Source of the DNA: Bacteroidales bacterium
GTDB lineage: Bacteria > Bacteroidota > Bacteroidia > Bacteroidales > Rikenellaceae
Assembly: GCA_910574205.1 (NCBI GenBank)
Contig: CAJSYJ010000004.1
Span: forward strand, 248,001-312,000
DNA length: 64,000 bases
Direction: 5' to 3'
Part shown: piece after piece, positions 37,047 to 46,262 of the stretch
Position numbering within the stretch: position 1 is the stretch's first letter
How the letters are laid out: each line of letters opens with the position of its first letter
Made by a program: the position numbers and the translations under genes
Notes under the pieces: model-generated
The model's database searches: none
Seen by the model: only the letters and a program-made list of their open reading frames with translations
What the model was told of the DNA's origin: nothing

Positions 37047-37560
37047 GTGAAAAGCGGCATTCTGCTGCCGTGCACTCAATCTCCCGAACGGGACGTACAC
37101 CAGTACTACCCGTCGGGAGATTTTTGTTTGCGTGGTATAATACCGCTTTTGACGAAAATCTTTTCAGTGAAAAGTCATCATTTGCGTCCGCGCCTTGTCG
37201 CTTGTCAATGGGCAGTACGCCAAGTACAGCCCCTCGCCTCGCTCCTGCGTTGCGTTGCAACTAACACCTTTTGACAAAAAAACTTTTCCGTGAAATTGCC
37301 GCATCTGCTTCCTCTGCTCGTCGCTCGACAATGTGGAATACGCCAGTATGCCACATCGCCTCGCTCTGTCGCAGAGTTGCATATACAACAATTTGACGAA
37401 AGATCCGTGAAAAGTCATCATTTGCATCCGCGCTTCGCTCAAACCAGCCATTAGCGTCAGCTCAATTATCGGGACAAACGAGACGCCCGCCAAGTACTAC
37501 CTGTCTGCCCCGTTTCATGCCGGCACTGCTGCCGGCACCTTTCGATGAAATCGAGTCATT
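37047..37560. repeat. Four-unit ~120-bp palindrome repeat array
   Basis: Units start with GTGAAA at 37047, 37167, 37290 and 37407. Units two and four share an almost identical 27-base opening (GTGAAAAGTCATCATTTGC, then RTCCGCGC). Each unit has a central palindrome around a CCA(A) loop: GTAC-ACCA-GTAC (unit 1), GTAC-GCCAA-GTAC (unit 2, 37215-37227) and ATAC-GCCA-GTAT (unit 3, 37339-37350). The flanking arms are unrelated in sequence but paired: AATCTCCCGA, GGGC and ATGTGG with their complements. Unit 4 keeps GCCAAGTAC with a weaker stem. Units close with a TTTGACgAAA-like segment. There is no coding capacity. Confidence 0.8.
37078..37125 (+). terminator. Terminator of the ribosomal operon
   Basis: A long stem: AATCTCCCGA (37078-37087) pairs with TCGGGAGATT (37113-37122), CGGG with CCCG and GTAC with GTAC inside, and the loop is ACCA. 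A T-run follows. It is also the palindrome of the first unit of the repeat array. Confidence 0.85.
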
Positions 37561-38170
37561 GTTATAGCCGGTTTCCAAGAATAGCAGGATTCTTTCTCTG
37601 CCCCGTCCCATATATGCACACGCTACGATCGTCTACCGTTATTTTGCCGGGGATTTCCGCTTTTATTGCCGAGTGCAAATCGGATTTATTCTGGCTATAC
37701 CGGACTAATAAAAAGGCGCGTTAGCGGAATAATTGCTATCGACGAAATAATACTGCGACGCTTATGGCGTATAATACGACGTTCTGCTGCCATACCTCTG
37801 TCGTTCCGACCGGAAGGTGTCGGCGACGGACAATGCACGTATGTCGCGGGTTCCGGCCTTATCGCTGCCTGAGAGCTTTGAAAAGCTATTTCGGGTAAGA
37901 GCGGTTGTGTGTCTTTATCGTTACAAAAGCCGGTTTGACGATAGCAGGACAAGTAGCCGACTATATAGCCGGCTGCATTGAAGAATAAAAATATGTCGTA
38001 CCGAAGATCTCGGTACGACATATTGCATGGGCTTGCTCGTGGCTGGCGCCGTAGGTATTGTCCGTGACGTTGCGTGCGTCGCATGTATTTCTCGTGGCGT
38101 GGTATGCGTCGCATGTATTGTCCGTCGCGTGCGTCGCATGTATTGTCCGTCGCGTGCGTCGCAGGTTTCG
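37561..38170. other. Gene-free region with short repeats and a hairpin
   Basis: No gene is recognised. A ~25-base motif (AGCCGGTTT...ATAGCAGGA) occurs twice, near 37566-37589 and 37928-37950. A perfect 15-bp hairpin lies at 37990-38024. From about 38055 to 38165 there is a degenerate ~25-bp tandem repeat built on GCGTCGCATGTATTGTCCGT, with about four copies, the last one truncated. Confidence 0.65.
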
Positions 38171-38600
38171 CTATTCGCTGGCGGCAGGTCGCAGAATGAC
38201 TGTCGTATGCAGGGGCAGATCGCTGTCGGCGAGATCGCCGATGATGAACACGATCTTGATCTCCTCGGTAATCCTTTCGGCTGCGAGCTGTATGGGAATA
38301 TGCAATATACGACCTTTCATCGTTACACCGTCGCCATATAGCGGCAGCGTGAAGTGCTCTCCTTCGACAGCGGTGCTAAGTGACTTGCGACCGATACCAA
38401 GGGTATCGGGAGATAGATGTCATCTTCATTTAATAGATACATTCCAGATCGAACGACTCCGTTTGCGGTGTTATTTCGACGATCGTCTGCTCGTCGCAAA
38501 AAGCATAGCGCGCCCCCGCGGGCTGTTCGTTTTTATCCTTATCGCATCCGACAAATGTCGCGGCTGCTCGATAGAATGTAATTACGACGGAGGCGTAGGA
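38171..38600 (-). pseudogene. Decayed DUF4843-type lipoprotein gene
   Basis: Two out-of-frame pieces on the minus strand together resemble one small surface lipoprotein. The N-terminal piece (upstream of ~38430) reads RAAATFVGCDKDKNEQPAGA, like a lipobox and linker, and ends at a TAA. The C-terminal piece, in another frame, ends at 38171 and reads STAVEGEHFTLPLYGDG, then ILHIPIQLAAERITEEIKIV. AVEGEHF followed by a paired-strand segment is the hallmark of DUF4843 proteins of Bacteroidota glycan or surface systems. A stop precedes the second piece, so at least one frameshift has occurred. No SusC/D partner remains nearby. Confidence 0.6.
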
Positions 38601-38743
38601 CGTAATCCGGAAATCTGCATAGCGTTTTTTCGGAGCTGCCCGGTTCGCTGCCGTGTGCTTTGACGCGCTTAGGCAACGCCGGTCTTGGGTGCGATCCGTG
38701 GTTGCGGGAGACGGCCGAAAGCGATGATCGGATGCAAAAGAAA

Positions 38744-38776
38744 AACTCCCGTGCGGAGTGCGTCCGTGCGGGAGTT
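38744..38776 (-). terminator. Terminator of the DksA-like gene
   Basis: Inverted repeat AACTCCCG...CGGGAGTT followed on the minus strand by a T-run, 38 bases past the stop codon. Confidence 0.7.
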
Positions 38777-38814
38777 CGGGCATGCGGCAGCCGGCAGCTG
38801 CCGTTTGCGATAGG

Positions 38815-39189
38815 TTACTTGCGTGCCTCCTTCGCTTCGATACACTCCGTCGCGTGAGGTACGCGCATAAGACGTTCCTTCGGAATCAGCTTGCCTGTGG
38901 TCTTGCAGATGCCGTATGTCTTGTTCTGGATTCGTACGAGCGCCATTTCGAGGTTGCGGATGAACTTGACCTGACGTGCGGCCAGACGTCCGTACTCCTC
39001 TTTCGACAGCGTCGTGGCACCCTCTTCGAGTACTTTGAACGTAGGCGAAGAGTCCTCCGTATCATTGGCGTTGGTCGTTGCCGAACGCAACATCTCGTAG
39101 TCGGCGCGTGCCGAAGCCAACTTCTGCTCTATTAGCGCGCGGAACTCTTCGAGCTCGGCATCGCTGTATCTGTTTCTCTCTTCTGCCAT
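38815..39189 (-). CDS. DksA/TraR-family protein with reduced zinc finger
   Basis: A 124-residue protein. It has an N-terminal coiled-coil-like half (YSDAELEEFRALIEQKLASARADYEML) and a C-terminal DksA-type finger: YGICKTTGKLIPKERLMRVPHATECIEAKEARK (cited in parts). DksA proteins bind the RNA polymerase secondary channel. The C4 finger normally has CxxC...CxxC; here only two cysteines remain (GICKTTG and ATEC), so zinc binding is doubtful while the fold signature is kept. It lies downstream of ileS on the same strand, a conserved pairing in the phylum. No lspA follows. Confidence 0.85.
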   Translation of the reverse strand: MAEERNRYSDAELEEFRALIEQKLASARADYEMLRSATTNANDTEDSSPTFKVLEEGATTLSKEEYGRLAARQVKFIRNLEMALVRIQNKTYGICKTTGKLIPKERLMRVPHATECIEAKEARK

Positions 39190-39300
39190 AATTCAATAAA
39201 TTTGTCGGTATTCATATCCTCGTCTCCCTTTTCCGGAGCTCCGTCTCTCGGATCGGCGACGCTGCACCTGCACCGGCCGACGGGTCATCCTCTGTTTAAT

Positions 39301-39327
39301 CCCCCCCCCTTCCGCGAAGGAGGGGGA
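39301..39327 (-). terminator. Probable terminator after ileS
   Basis: C-run and G-run hairpin (CCCCCTTCCGCGAAGGAGGGGG) between ileS and the DksA-like gene. Confidence 0.5.
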
Positions 39328-39423
39328 ATTGTCTTTCAAAGGTCGAGTCGTATATAATTACCTTTTGTTAAAGTAAAGATAAACAATATTTATCAAATAT
39401 CCAAATCGTTCGGCGCGTCGTCG

Positions 39424-42400
39424 TTAAGAAAGACGCGTCACGGCGATCTTCACGGGCTCGTCGTCGACATCCGAGTCGACCACGAAGCTGCCGGCAGGCG
39501 TATCGGTACATTTCACGCCGACGGCGAGCGTCTGCGATGCGATGTAGTCGGCGAACTGTTCGACGGCGCCCTCGGTAAGCGCAGTGCGCTCGATCTCGAC
39601 GTCGATCTTGTCCGTGACTTCGAATCCCGACTCCTTGCGGATATTTTGAATGCGGTTTATCAATTCCCGCGCCACGCCCTCACGACGGAGCTCCTCGGTA
39701 ACGGTAATGTCGAGTGCGACGGTCAGGCGTCCTTCTGAGGTAACGAGCCAGCCGGGCATATCCTCCGACGTGATCTCGTAGTCGGCAGGTGTCGTTACCA
39801 CCTTCTCGCCGGCTATGTCGAGCACTGTCTCGGCGTCGCGTTCTACGGCCGCGATCTGCTCCTGCGTGAAGCCGGCCACCAGAGCCGCGATCTGCTTCAT
39901 GTACTTGCCGTACTTGGGACCGAGGGCCTTGAAGTTGGGCTTGATACGCTTTGTTATCACGCCCGTCGTGTCGCTTATAAGCTCGATCTGCTTGACGTTC
40001 ACTTCGTTCATTACGAGCGTCTTGACAGCTTCGATGCGCTCGGCTGTGGCGTGATCGAGTACCGGTATGAGAATCTTTGTAAGCGGCTGGCGTACCTTGA
40101 TATTGACCTTGCGGCGCAGTGCCAGCACCATAGACGATACTCTCTGCGCGAGCGACATCATCTCCTCCAACTCGGCGTCGATCAACGCCTTGTCCGCCTC
40201 GGGGAATGAAGCCAGATGCACCGACTCGTCGGTGTGGCGGCCGCTGACGGCGTTCAGATCGGTAAATATGCGGTCTGAGATGAACGGTGCGATAGGTGCT
40301 GCGAGCATGGCTACGGTTTCCAGACAGGTGTAGAGCGTCTGGTATGCCGCGAGCTTGTCGCGCGTGAGGCCTCCGCCCCAGAAACGCTTGCGGTTCAGGC
40401 GCACGTACCAGTTCGACAGGTTTTCCGAGACGAAGTCCTGTATCATGCGTGCCGCGGGCGTCGGGTCGTAATTCTCCAACGATGCGGTCACGTTGTCGAC
40501 CAGCGTGTTGAGCAGCGATATTATCCAGCGGTCTATCTCTGGGCGCTCGGCAACGGGTACCTGCTCCTCGCGTCCCGTGAAGCCGTCGACATTGGCATAG
40601 AGCGCGAAGAACGAGTATGTGTTGTAGAGCGTGCCGAAGAACTTGCGGCGGCACTCGTCGACGCCTGCGGGGTCGAATTTGAGGTTGTCCCACGGCTGCG
40701 AGTTGCTTATCATGTACCAGCGTGCCGCGTCGGCGCCGTAGGTGTCGAGTATCTCGAACGGATCGACGGCATTGCCCAGACGCTTCGACATCTTGTTGCC
40801 GTTCTTGTCGAGCACCAGACCGTTCGATATGATGTTCTTGAATGCCACCGAGTCGAATAGCATCGTGGCTATGGCGTGCAGCGTGAAGAACCAGCCGCGC
40901 GTCTGGTCGACGCCCTCGGCGATGAAGTCGGCCGGGTATACCTCGCTGAAACCGTCGGCATTCTCGAACGGATAGTGCAGCTGCGCATAGGGCATCGCGC
41001 CCGAGTCGAACCATACGTCGATAAGGTCGCTTTCGCGGTGCATCGGCTCGCCCTTCGACGAGATGAGCACTATGCGGTCGACATAGGGACGGTGCAGGTC
41101 TATGACATCGGTCGAGTAATTCTCCTTCGACATGTCGCCCACGCGGAATGCCTTGTAGGGGTTCTCCGTCATCAGACCGGCCTCGACCGAGCGGTCTATC
41201 TCCGATATCAGCTCCTCGATCGAGCCTATGCACTTCATCTCCGAGTGGTCCTCCGTCGCCCATATCGGCAGCGGCGTACCCCAGAAGCGCGAGCGCGACA
41301 GGTTCCAGTCCACCAGACCCTCCAACCACTTGCCGAAGCGTCCCGTGCCGGTCGACTCGGGGTGCCATGCTATCGTGCGGTTGAGCTCTATCATGCGCTC
41401 TTTGAGCGCCGTGGTGCGGATGAACCACGAGTCGAGAGGATAGTACAGCACCGGCTTGTCGGTGCGCCAGCAGTGCGGATACGAGTGTACGTGCTTCTCG
41501 ATCTTGAAGACCTTGTTCTCGGCTTTCAGCATGACCGATATGTCTATGTCGAGCGTCGAGTCGCTCTCGGCCAGCGTCTCGTCGTATGCGTTCTTGACGT
41601 AACGTCCGGCATACTCGGCGTAGCGCCCGGCGTCGACATTGGTCTGGACGAACTTCTCGTCGAGATCCTCGATCGGGTAGAAGCGGCCGCGGCGGTCGAC
41701 CATGGGCTGGTTCTTGCCGGCCTTGTCGACCACGAAGAGCGGAGCGATGCCCGCCTGACGTGCCACGCGGTCGTCGTCGGCACCGAATGTCGGCGCGATG
41801 TGGACTATACCCGTACCGTCGGCCACCGAAACGTAGTCGCCGCCGATGACGCGGAACGCATCGCCTGCGGGCTTGATCCAGTCGATCAGCTGCTCGTACT
41901 CCACACCCGCCAGCTCGCGGCCGCGCCATGTCCTGCCGTCGACGGTGTAGGTGCCCTCCATCTTCTTGGTAAAGAGTGTCGGCACGAGCGCCGAGGCCAT
42001 TATGACGGTCTGCTGCGCATCTGTATAGGGGTTGCGGCACTTGACGCGTACATACTCGATGTCGGGTCCCACGGCCAGCGCTGTATTCGACGGCAGCGTC
42101 CACGGGGTAGTGGTCCATGCGAGGAAGTAGAGCTCGCCCTCGGCGCCGTCGAACAGCTCCTCGCTGCGCTCGTTGCGCACGATGCGGAACTGCGCGGTGC
42201 AGGTCGTATCCTTGACGTCGCGGTAGCAGCCGGGCTGGTTCAGCTCGTGGGTCGACAGACCCGTGCCTGCGGCCGGCGAGTAGGGCTGTATGGTGTAGCC
42301 CTTGTAGAGCAGACCCTTGTCGAAGAGCTGCTTCAACAGATACCACAACGTCTCGATATACTTGTTGTCGTATGTGATGTACGGGTCGTCCATGTTGACC

Positions 42401-42822
42401 CAGTAGCCCATGCGGCGCGTTAGGTTCTCCCATACGTCGGTAAACTCCATTACGGCCTCGCGGCATGTGCGGTTGTACTCCTCGATCGAGATCTTGCGGC
42501 CTATGTCCTCCTTGGTTATGCCTAACTTCTTCTCCACGCCCAACTCGACCGGAAGGCCGTGGGTGTCCCAGCCGGCCTTGCGGTGTACCAGATAACCCTG
42601 CTGCGTCTTGAAGCGGCAGAATATATCCTTTATCGTGCGCGCCATGACATGGTGGATTCCCGGCAGGCCGTTGGCCGAGGGGGGACCCTCGTAGAACACG
42701 AATGCGGGATGTCCCTCGCGCGTGGTTATACTCTTGTGGAAGGTGTCGTTGCGTGTCCAGCGTTCGAGCACTTCGCTCGCTACTGCGGACAGGTCGAGAC
42801 CCTTGTATTCGTTGAACTTCAT
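39424..42822 (-). CDS. ileS: Isoleucyl-tRNA synthetase (type 2 / eukaryote-like)
   Basis: A 1132-residue class I synthetase. The HIGH motif appears as GPPSANGLPGIHHV, and KMSKR as NGNKMSKRLGNAVDPF. The editing domain lies between, with WTTTPWTLPSNTALAVGPD. The length and the GIHH variant fit the IleRS2 group, which is known to be less sensitive to mupirocin; that is inference from family knowledge. The N-terminus MKFNEYKGLDLSAVASEVLERW is normal for the family. A YebC-like gene lies 61 bp upstream on the same strand. Confidence 0.95.
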   Translation of the reverse strand: MKFNEYKGLDLSAVASEVLERWTRNDTFHKSITTREGHPAFVFYEGPPSANGLPGIHHVMARTIKDIFCRFKTQQGYLVHRKAGWDTHGLPVELGVEKKLGITKEDIGRKISIEEYNRTCREAVMEFTDVWENLTRRMGYWVNMDDPYITYDNKYIETLWYLLKQLFDKGLLYKGYTIQPYSPAAGTGLSTHELNQPGCYRDVKDTTCTAQFRIVRNERSEELFDGAEGELYFLAWTTTPWTLPSNTALAVGPDIEYVRVKCRNPYTDAQQTVIMASALVPTLFTKKMEGTYTVDGRTWRGRELAGVEYEQLIDWIKPAGDAFRVIGGDYVSVADGTGIVHIAPTFGADDDRVARQAGIAPLFVVDKAGKNQPMVDRRGRFYPIEDLDEKFVQTNVDAGRYAEYAGRYVKNAYDETLAESDSTLDIDISVMLKAENKVFKIEKHVHSYPHCWRTDKPVLYYPLDSWFIRTTALKERMIELNRTIAWHPESTGTGRFGKWLEGLVDWNLSRSRFWGTPLPIWATEDHSEMKCIGSIEELISEIDRSVEAGLMTENPYKAFRVGDMSKENYSTDVIDLHRPYVDRIVLISSKGEPMHRESDLIDVWFDSGAMPYAQLHYPFENADGFSEVYPADFIAEGVDQTRGWFFTLHAIATMLFDSVAFKNIISNGLVLDKNGNKMSKRLGNAVDPFEILDTYGADAARWYMISNSQPWDNLKFDPAGVDECRRKFFGTLYNTYSFFALYANVDGFTGREEQVPVAERPEIDRWIISLLNTLVDNVTASLENYDPTPAARMIQDFVSENLSNWYVRLNRKRFWGGGLTRDKLAAYQTLYTCLETVAMLAAPIAPFISDRIFTDLNAVSGRHTDESVHLASFPEADKALIDAELEEMMSLAQRVSSMVLALRRKVNIKVRQPLTKILIPVLDHATAERIEAVKTLVMNEVNVKQIELISDTTGVITKRIKPNFKALGPKYGKYMKQIAALVAGFTQEQIAAVERDAETVLDIAGEKVVTTPADYEITSEDMPGWLVTSEGRLTVALDITVTEELRREGVARELINRIQNIRKESGFEVTDKIDVEIERTALTEGAVEQFADYIASQTLAVGVKCTDTPAGSFVVDSDVDDEPVKIAVTRLS

Positions 42823-42883
42823 ACTCTTTCGTCTCTTTCTGCCTTGCGGCCGGTTGATAATGCGTTGCGTCGGGTTGCGGGGG

Positions 42884-43621
42884 TTACTCCTCCTCTTCGT
42901 CGCTCTCCTCCTCCTTCATGGTGGTGTAGACGTTGGTCACGTCGTCGTCCTCTTCGAGGTGCTCGATGAGCTTGTTTACCGACTCGCGCTCCTCAGCCGT
43001 CAGCTCCTTTGTATCGGTCGGTATTCTTACCGACTCGCCCGATACCAGCTCGTAGCCGTTGTCCTCGATCCATTTCTGTATCGCGCCGAACGACTCGTAG
43101 GGGGCATATACCGTTACTTCGCTCTGCTCGGGGTAGAACTCGTCGACGCCCAGATCGATCATCTCCAATTCGAGCTCCTCCAAGTCGACGCCTTCGGCGG
43201 GCTTGAACTTGAATACGCACTTGTGCTCGAACATGAAGCCCACCGAGCCCGACGTGCCGAGCGTTCCGCCGTACTTGTTGAAGTACATGCGCACGCTGGC
43301 CACCGTGCGGTTGGTGTTGTCGGTAGCCGTCTCGACCAGCACCGCAATGCCGTGAGGTCCGTATCCCTCGTAGATTACCTCCTTGTAGTCGGCGGCATCC
43401 TTGTCGGTGGCGCGCTTGATTGCACGCTCGACATTCTCCTTGGGCATGTTCTCGGCCTTGGCGTTCTGCATGAGCAGTCTCAGGCGCAGGTTGCTCGACG
43501 GATCGGGTCCCGATGCCTTGACCGCCATTTCGATCTCCTTGCCTATCTTGGTAAACGTGCGCGCCATGTGACCCCAGCGCTTCATCTTTCTCGCCTTGCG
43601 ATATTCAAATGCTCTTCCCAT
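42884..43621 (-). CDS. YebC/PmpR (TACO1) family protein
   Basis: A 245-residue protein. MGRAFEYRKARKMKRWGHMARTFTKIGKEIEMAVK and GYGPHGIAVLVETATDNTNRTVASVRMYFNKYGGTLG (cited in parts) are diagnostic. Family members have been described as transcriptional regulators and, more recently, as translation factors that relieve ribosome stalling. The acidic C-terminus (KEEESDEEEE) is usual. A -7 box TATTTTTG on this strand (43734-43727) lies ~105 bases upstream. It may be co-transcribed with ileS. Confidence 0.93.
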   Translation of the reverse strand: MGRAFEYRKARKMKRWGHMARTFTKIGKEIEMAVKASGPDPSSNLRLRLLMQNAKAENMPKENVERAIKRATDKDAADYKEVIYEGYGPHGIAVLVETATDNTNRTVASVRMYFNKYGGTLGTSGSVGFMFEHKCVFKFKPAEGVDLEELELEMIDLGVDEFYPEQSEVTVYAPYESFGAIQKWIEDNGYELVSGESVRIPTDTKELTAEERESVNKLIEHLEEDDDVTNVYTTMKEEESDEEEE

Positions 43622-43795
43622 ATTATTAGTTGTTATTCAGATATTTTATGCGTTTTGTAGGTTCTGCCCATGCCGCCCTCTTTCCGGCAGCCCGCGGCGC
43701 TCGCCGCGACAGGGCATGCCCGGCTGCAAAAATAATAAAAAATAGCGTAACGGACAGCCTTTTCCGGCGATAAAATGCAGCCCGCAGAATGCGGC

Positions 43796-43827
43796 AAGGC
43801 CGCCCGCGACAGTCGTCGGGCGGCCTT
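43796..43827 (-). terminator. Hairpin after the S46 peptidase gene
   Basis: An 11-bp perfect stem, AAGGCCGCCCG/CGGGCGGCCTT, 26 bases past the stop. There is no strong T-run. Confidence 0.55.
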
Positions 43828-43852
43828 GCATCGCTGTGCGGCGCAGTGCGCG

Positions 43853-45961
43853 TTACTTTATCGTCAGCTCGTCGAGCAGCCAGCGGGCTCCGGCGAACTT
43901 GTCGATCGTAAAGAGCACGTAGCGGATGTCGACGGCTATGGTGCGTTGCAGCTCCGGCTCGAAGGCCACGTCGCCCGACATGGCTTCCCAGTTGCCGTCG
44001 AATGCCAGACCGATCAGCTCTCCGCGGCTGTTCAGCACGGGCGAGCCCGAGTTGCCTCCCGTGATGTCGCAGTTGGCCAGGAAGGCCACCGGCAGACGGC
44101 CGTCGCGGTCGGCATAGCGGCCGTAGTCGCGTGCGGCGTGCAGCTCTTTCAGGCGCTCGGGTACGGTAAACTCGACGGGGTTAGACGGATCCTCCTTGGC
44201 TATTACGCCGTCGAGGGTCGTGTAGTACTTGTAGGTTATGCCGTCGGCAGGGTTGTAGGGCAATACCTGACCGTATGTAAGACGCAGCGTGAAGTTGGCA
44301 TCCGACGCCCACGCCTTGTCGGGCTGCATGCGCATCAGGCCGGCTATGTAGCGGCGGTGCCCCTCGTCGTATATCTTGCGCAGCGGCGCGAGCTGTGCGT
44401 AGAGGGCCGTATATACCTCGTCGATCGAGGCGGCGAGCACGACGGCCGGGTCGGCCGATATATCCTCCTTGCTTTCGATAGCGGCGCAGAAGCCCTCGAA
44501 CGAAGTGAACTTCGAGTTGTCGTAGAGATAGTCGACGTATGCGTCCGAGTCGCCGCCGAAGCGGGCGTCGATCATCTCGGCGTATACCGACGGCAGCTCC
44601 GATACGTTCTCGCGGAATATGCGCAGCATGCGTTTGGCCACGGCGCGGTCCACCTCGGCGTTGTAGTCCTTGTAGAAGTTGGACAATGCCTCGCGGTGTC
44701 TATCGGTAAACTCCTCTCCTTCGAGCGCCTGTGCCGTGGCTGCGGCGCGGATGAGCTCTATGGCGCCGTACATGGCCTCGCTTACATACTGCATTCTGGC
44801 CGACAGGTCGCGTGTCTGAGCGGTATAACGCTCGATCATGGGCAGAGCCTCCGTGAAACGCTCCTCGGGCAGGGTGTTGGCGGCAGCCCAGGCCGAGAAG
44901 GCCTCCTCCTGAGCGAGCTTCTTCGAGCGGACGTCGAGTTTCTCGATGCCGCGCGACATACCGATCGAGTTCTTCCAGTAGTTCGACGACTGGGCGTACT
45001 TGGCGGCGTACTGTATGCGTATCGCCTGATCCTTGTCCATGAACGAACGCAGTATCTTCTGACGCTCGCCGCGTATGTATATGCGCTGCGGGTTGGATAC
45101 TTCGAGCATGTCGTCGATCTCGTAAGAGGTCATGTAGCGCTGCGTCGAGCCGGGGAATCCCATTATCATGGCGAAGTCGCCCTCGTCGTATCCTTTCAGC
45201 GATATGTCGAGCCAGCGCTCGGCCTTGTAGGGCACGTTGTCCTTAGAGTATGCCGCCGGACGGTTGTCCTTGCCGGCATATACGCGGAATATCGAGAAGT
45301 CGCCCGTGTGGCGCGGCCACATCCAGTTGTCCGTGTCGCCGCCGAACTTGCCTATCGACGAGGGCGGGGTACCCACCAGACGCACGTCGGTATATACCTC
45401 GTAGACGAATGCGAAGAACTGGTTGTTGCCGAAGAAGCTCGGCACGATGATCTCCATGCCGGGATACTGCGCTTCGAGCTCTTTGGTCAGGGCGGCGATG
45501 TTCTGCTCCGCGATAGCCATATACTCATCCTCGCCGGCGATCGACGGGATGTTGCCGATGACATCGGGCGTAACGTCGATTATGTGACGCACGAATCTCA
45601 CTTTCAGACCCGGTGCGGGCAGCTCGCCCTCGCGGTTCTCGGCCCAGAATCCGTCGGCCAGATAGTCGTGGTCGACCGACGAGAGCTGCTGGATCGACGA
45701 ATAGCCGCAGTGGTGGTTGGTAAAGAGCAGGCCGTCGGGCGAAACGATCTCGCCGGTGCAGCCGCCGCCGAATACGACGATCGCATCCTTCAACGAGCTC
45801 TTGTCGGCCGAGTAGATGTCGTCGGCCGAGAGGCGGCAGCCCTTGGCGCGCATCTGTTTGATGTTCATCTTTTTGATGTAGGGCAGCAGCCACATGCCCT
45901 CGTCGGCTGCTGCCGAGAGCGTGATCCCGACGGCCGAGAGGATAAGAAACAGTTTTTTCAT
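43853..45961 (-). CDS. S46-family dipeptidyl-peptidase (DPP7-like)
   Basis: A 702-residue exported serine peptidase (signal peptide MKKLFLILSAVGITLSAAA). The catalytic His is in LLFTNHHCGYSSIQQLSS and the Ser in DITGGNSGSPVLNSRGELIGLAFDGNWE. In S46 enzymes the residue after the FD pair sets P1 preference: Gly in DPP7 (hydrophobic) and Arg in DPP11 (acidic). Here it is Gly (FDGNWE), so a DPP7-like preference is inferred. The enzyme would release N-terminal dipeptides in the periplasm for amino-acid nutrition. The start at 45961 is set by the signal peptide; a TATCTTTG box lies ~33 bases upstream. Confidence 0.94.
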   Translation of the reverse strand: MKKLFLILSAVGITLSAAADEGMWLLPYIKKMNIKQMRAKGCRLSADDIYSADKSSLKDAIVVFGGGCTGEIVSPDGLLFTNHHCGYSSIQQLSSVDHDYLADGFWAENREGELPAPGLKVRFVRHIIDVTPDVIGNIPSIAGEDEYMAIAEQNIAALTKELEAQYPGMEIIVPSFFGNNQFFAFVYEVYTDVRLVGTPPSSIGKFGGDTDNWMWPRHTGDFSIFRVYAGKDNRPAAYSKDNVPYKAERWLDISLKGYDEGDFAMIMGFPGSTQRYMTSYEIDDMLEVSNPQRIYIRGERQKILRSFMDKDQAIRIQYAAKYAQSSNYWKNSIGMSRGIEKLDVRSKKLAQEEAFSAWAAANTLPEERFTEALPMIERYTAQTRDLSARMQYVSEAMYGAIELIRAAATAQALEGEEFTDRHREALSNFYKDYNAEVDRAVAKRMLRIFRENVSELPSVYAEMIDARFGGDSDAYVDYLYDNSKFTSFEGFCAAIESKEDISADPAVVLAASIDEVYTALYAQLAPLRKIYDEGHRRYIAGLMRMQPDKAWASDANFTLRLTYGQVLPYNPADGITYKYYTTLDGVIAKEDPSNPVEFTVPERLKELHAARDYGRYADRDGRLPVAFLANCDITGGNSGSPVLNSRGELIGLAFDGNWEAMSGDVAFEPELQRTIAVDIRYVLFTIDKFAGARWLLDELTIK

Positions 45962-45993
45962 ATACGGGTTTTTTAAGAATTTGTCGCTTATGG

Positions 45994-46001
45994 CAAAGAT
46001 A
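45994..46001 (-). promoter_or_regulatory. -7 promoter box for the S46 peptidase
   Basis: TATCTTTG on the minus strand, ~32 bases before the ATG at 45961. The rest of the 301-base gap to frr holds only the frr terminator hairpin. Confidence 0.65.
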
Positions 46002-46178
46002 CGTTTTTTTCGACGATTATATTGCGCTTGTGGCCTATTAATTTCTCGACGTGACGCCGGCCGCGCTCTTCGCGACCGGCTCGCTTGACTGAATGCGGCT
46101 GCACGCGGACTGGGAGAACGGCTCCGCATGCGCAACCTGCATGCGCCGCGAGGACGGCCGCGGAGGGTAAGCGAAATC

Positions 46179-46220
46179 GGGGCAGACGGCCGGTACTCGT
46201 CGTACGTTCCGTTTGCCCCG
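46179..46220 (-). terminator. Hairpin terminator of the pyrH-tlpA-frr unit
   Basis: CGGGGCAGACGG pairs with CCGTTTGCCCCG (one G-U pair), 43 bases past the frr stop. Confidence 0.6.
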
Positions 46221-46262
46221 ATGATTCGATGCGTGCGGCCTAATGCCGCTTGCCGATAAGTA

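Noticed and set aside
37047-37560. CRISPR array
   Set aside because: Units are ~120 bp, diverge internally, have palindromes in place of unique spacers, and no cas genes are near.
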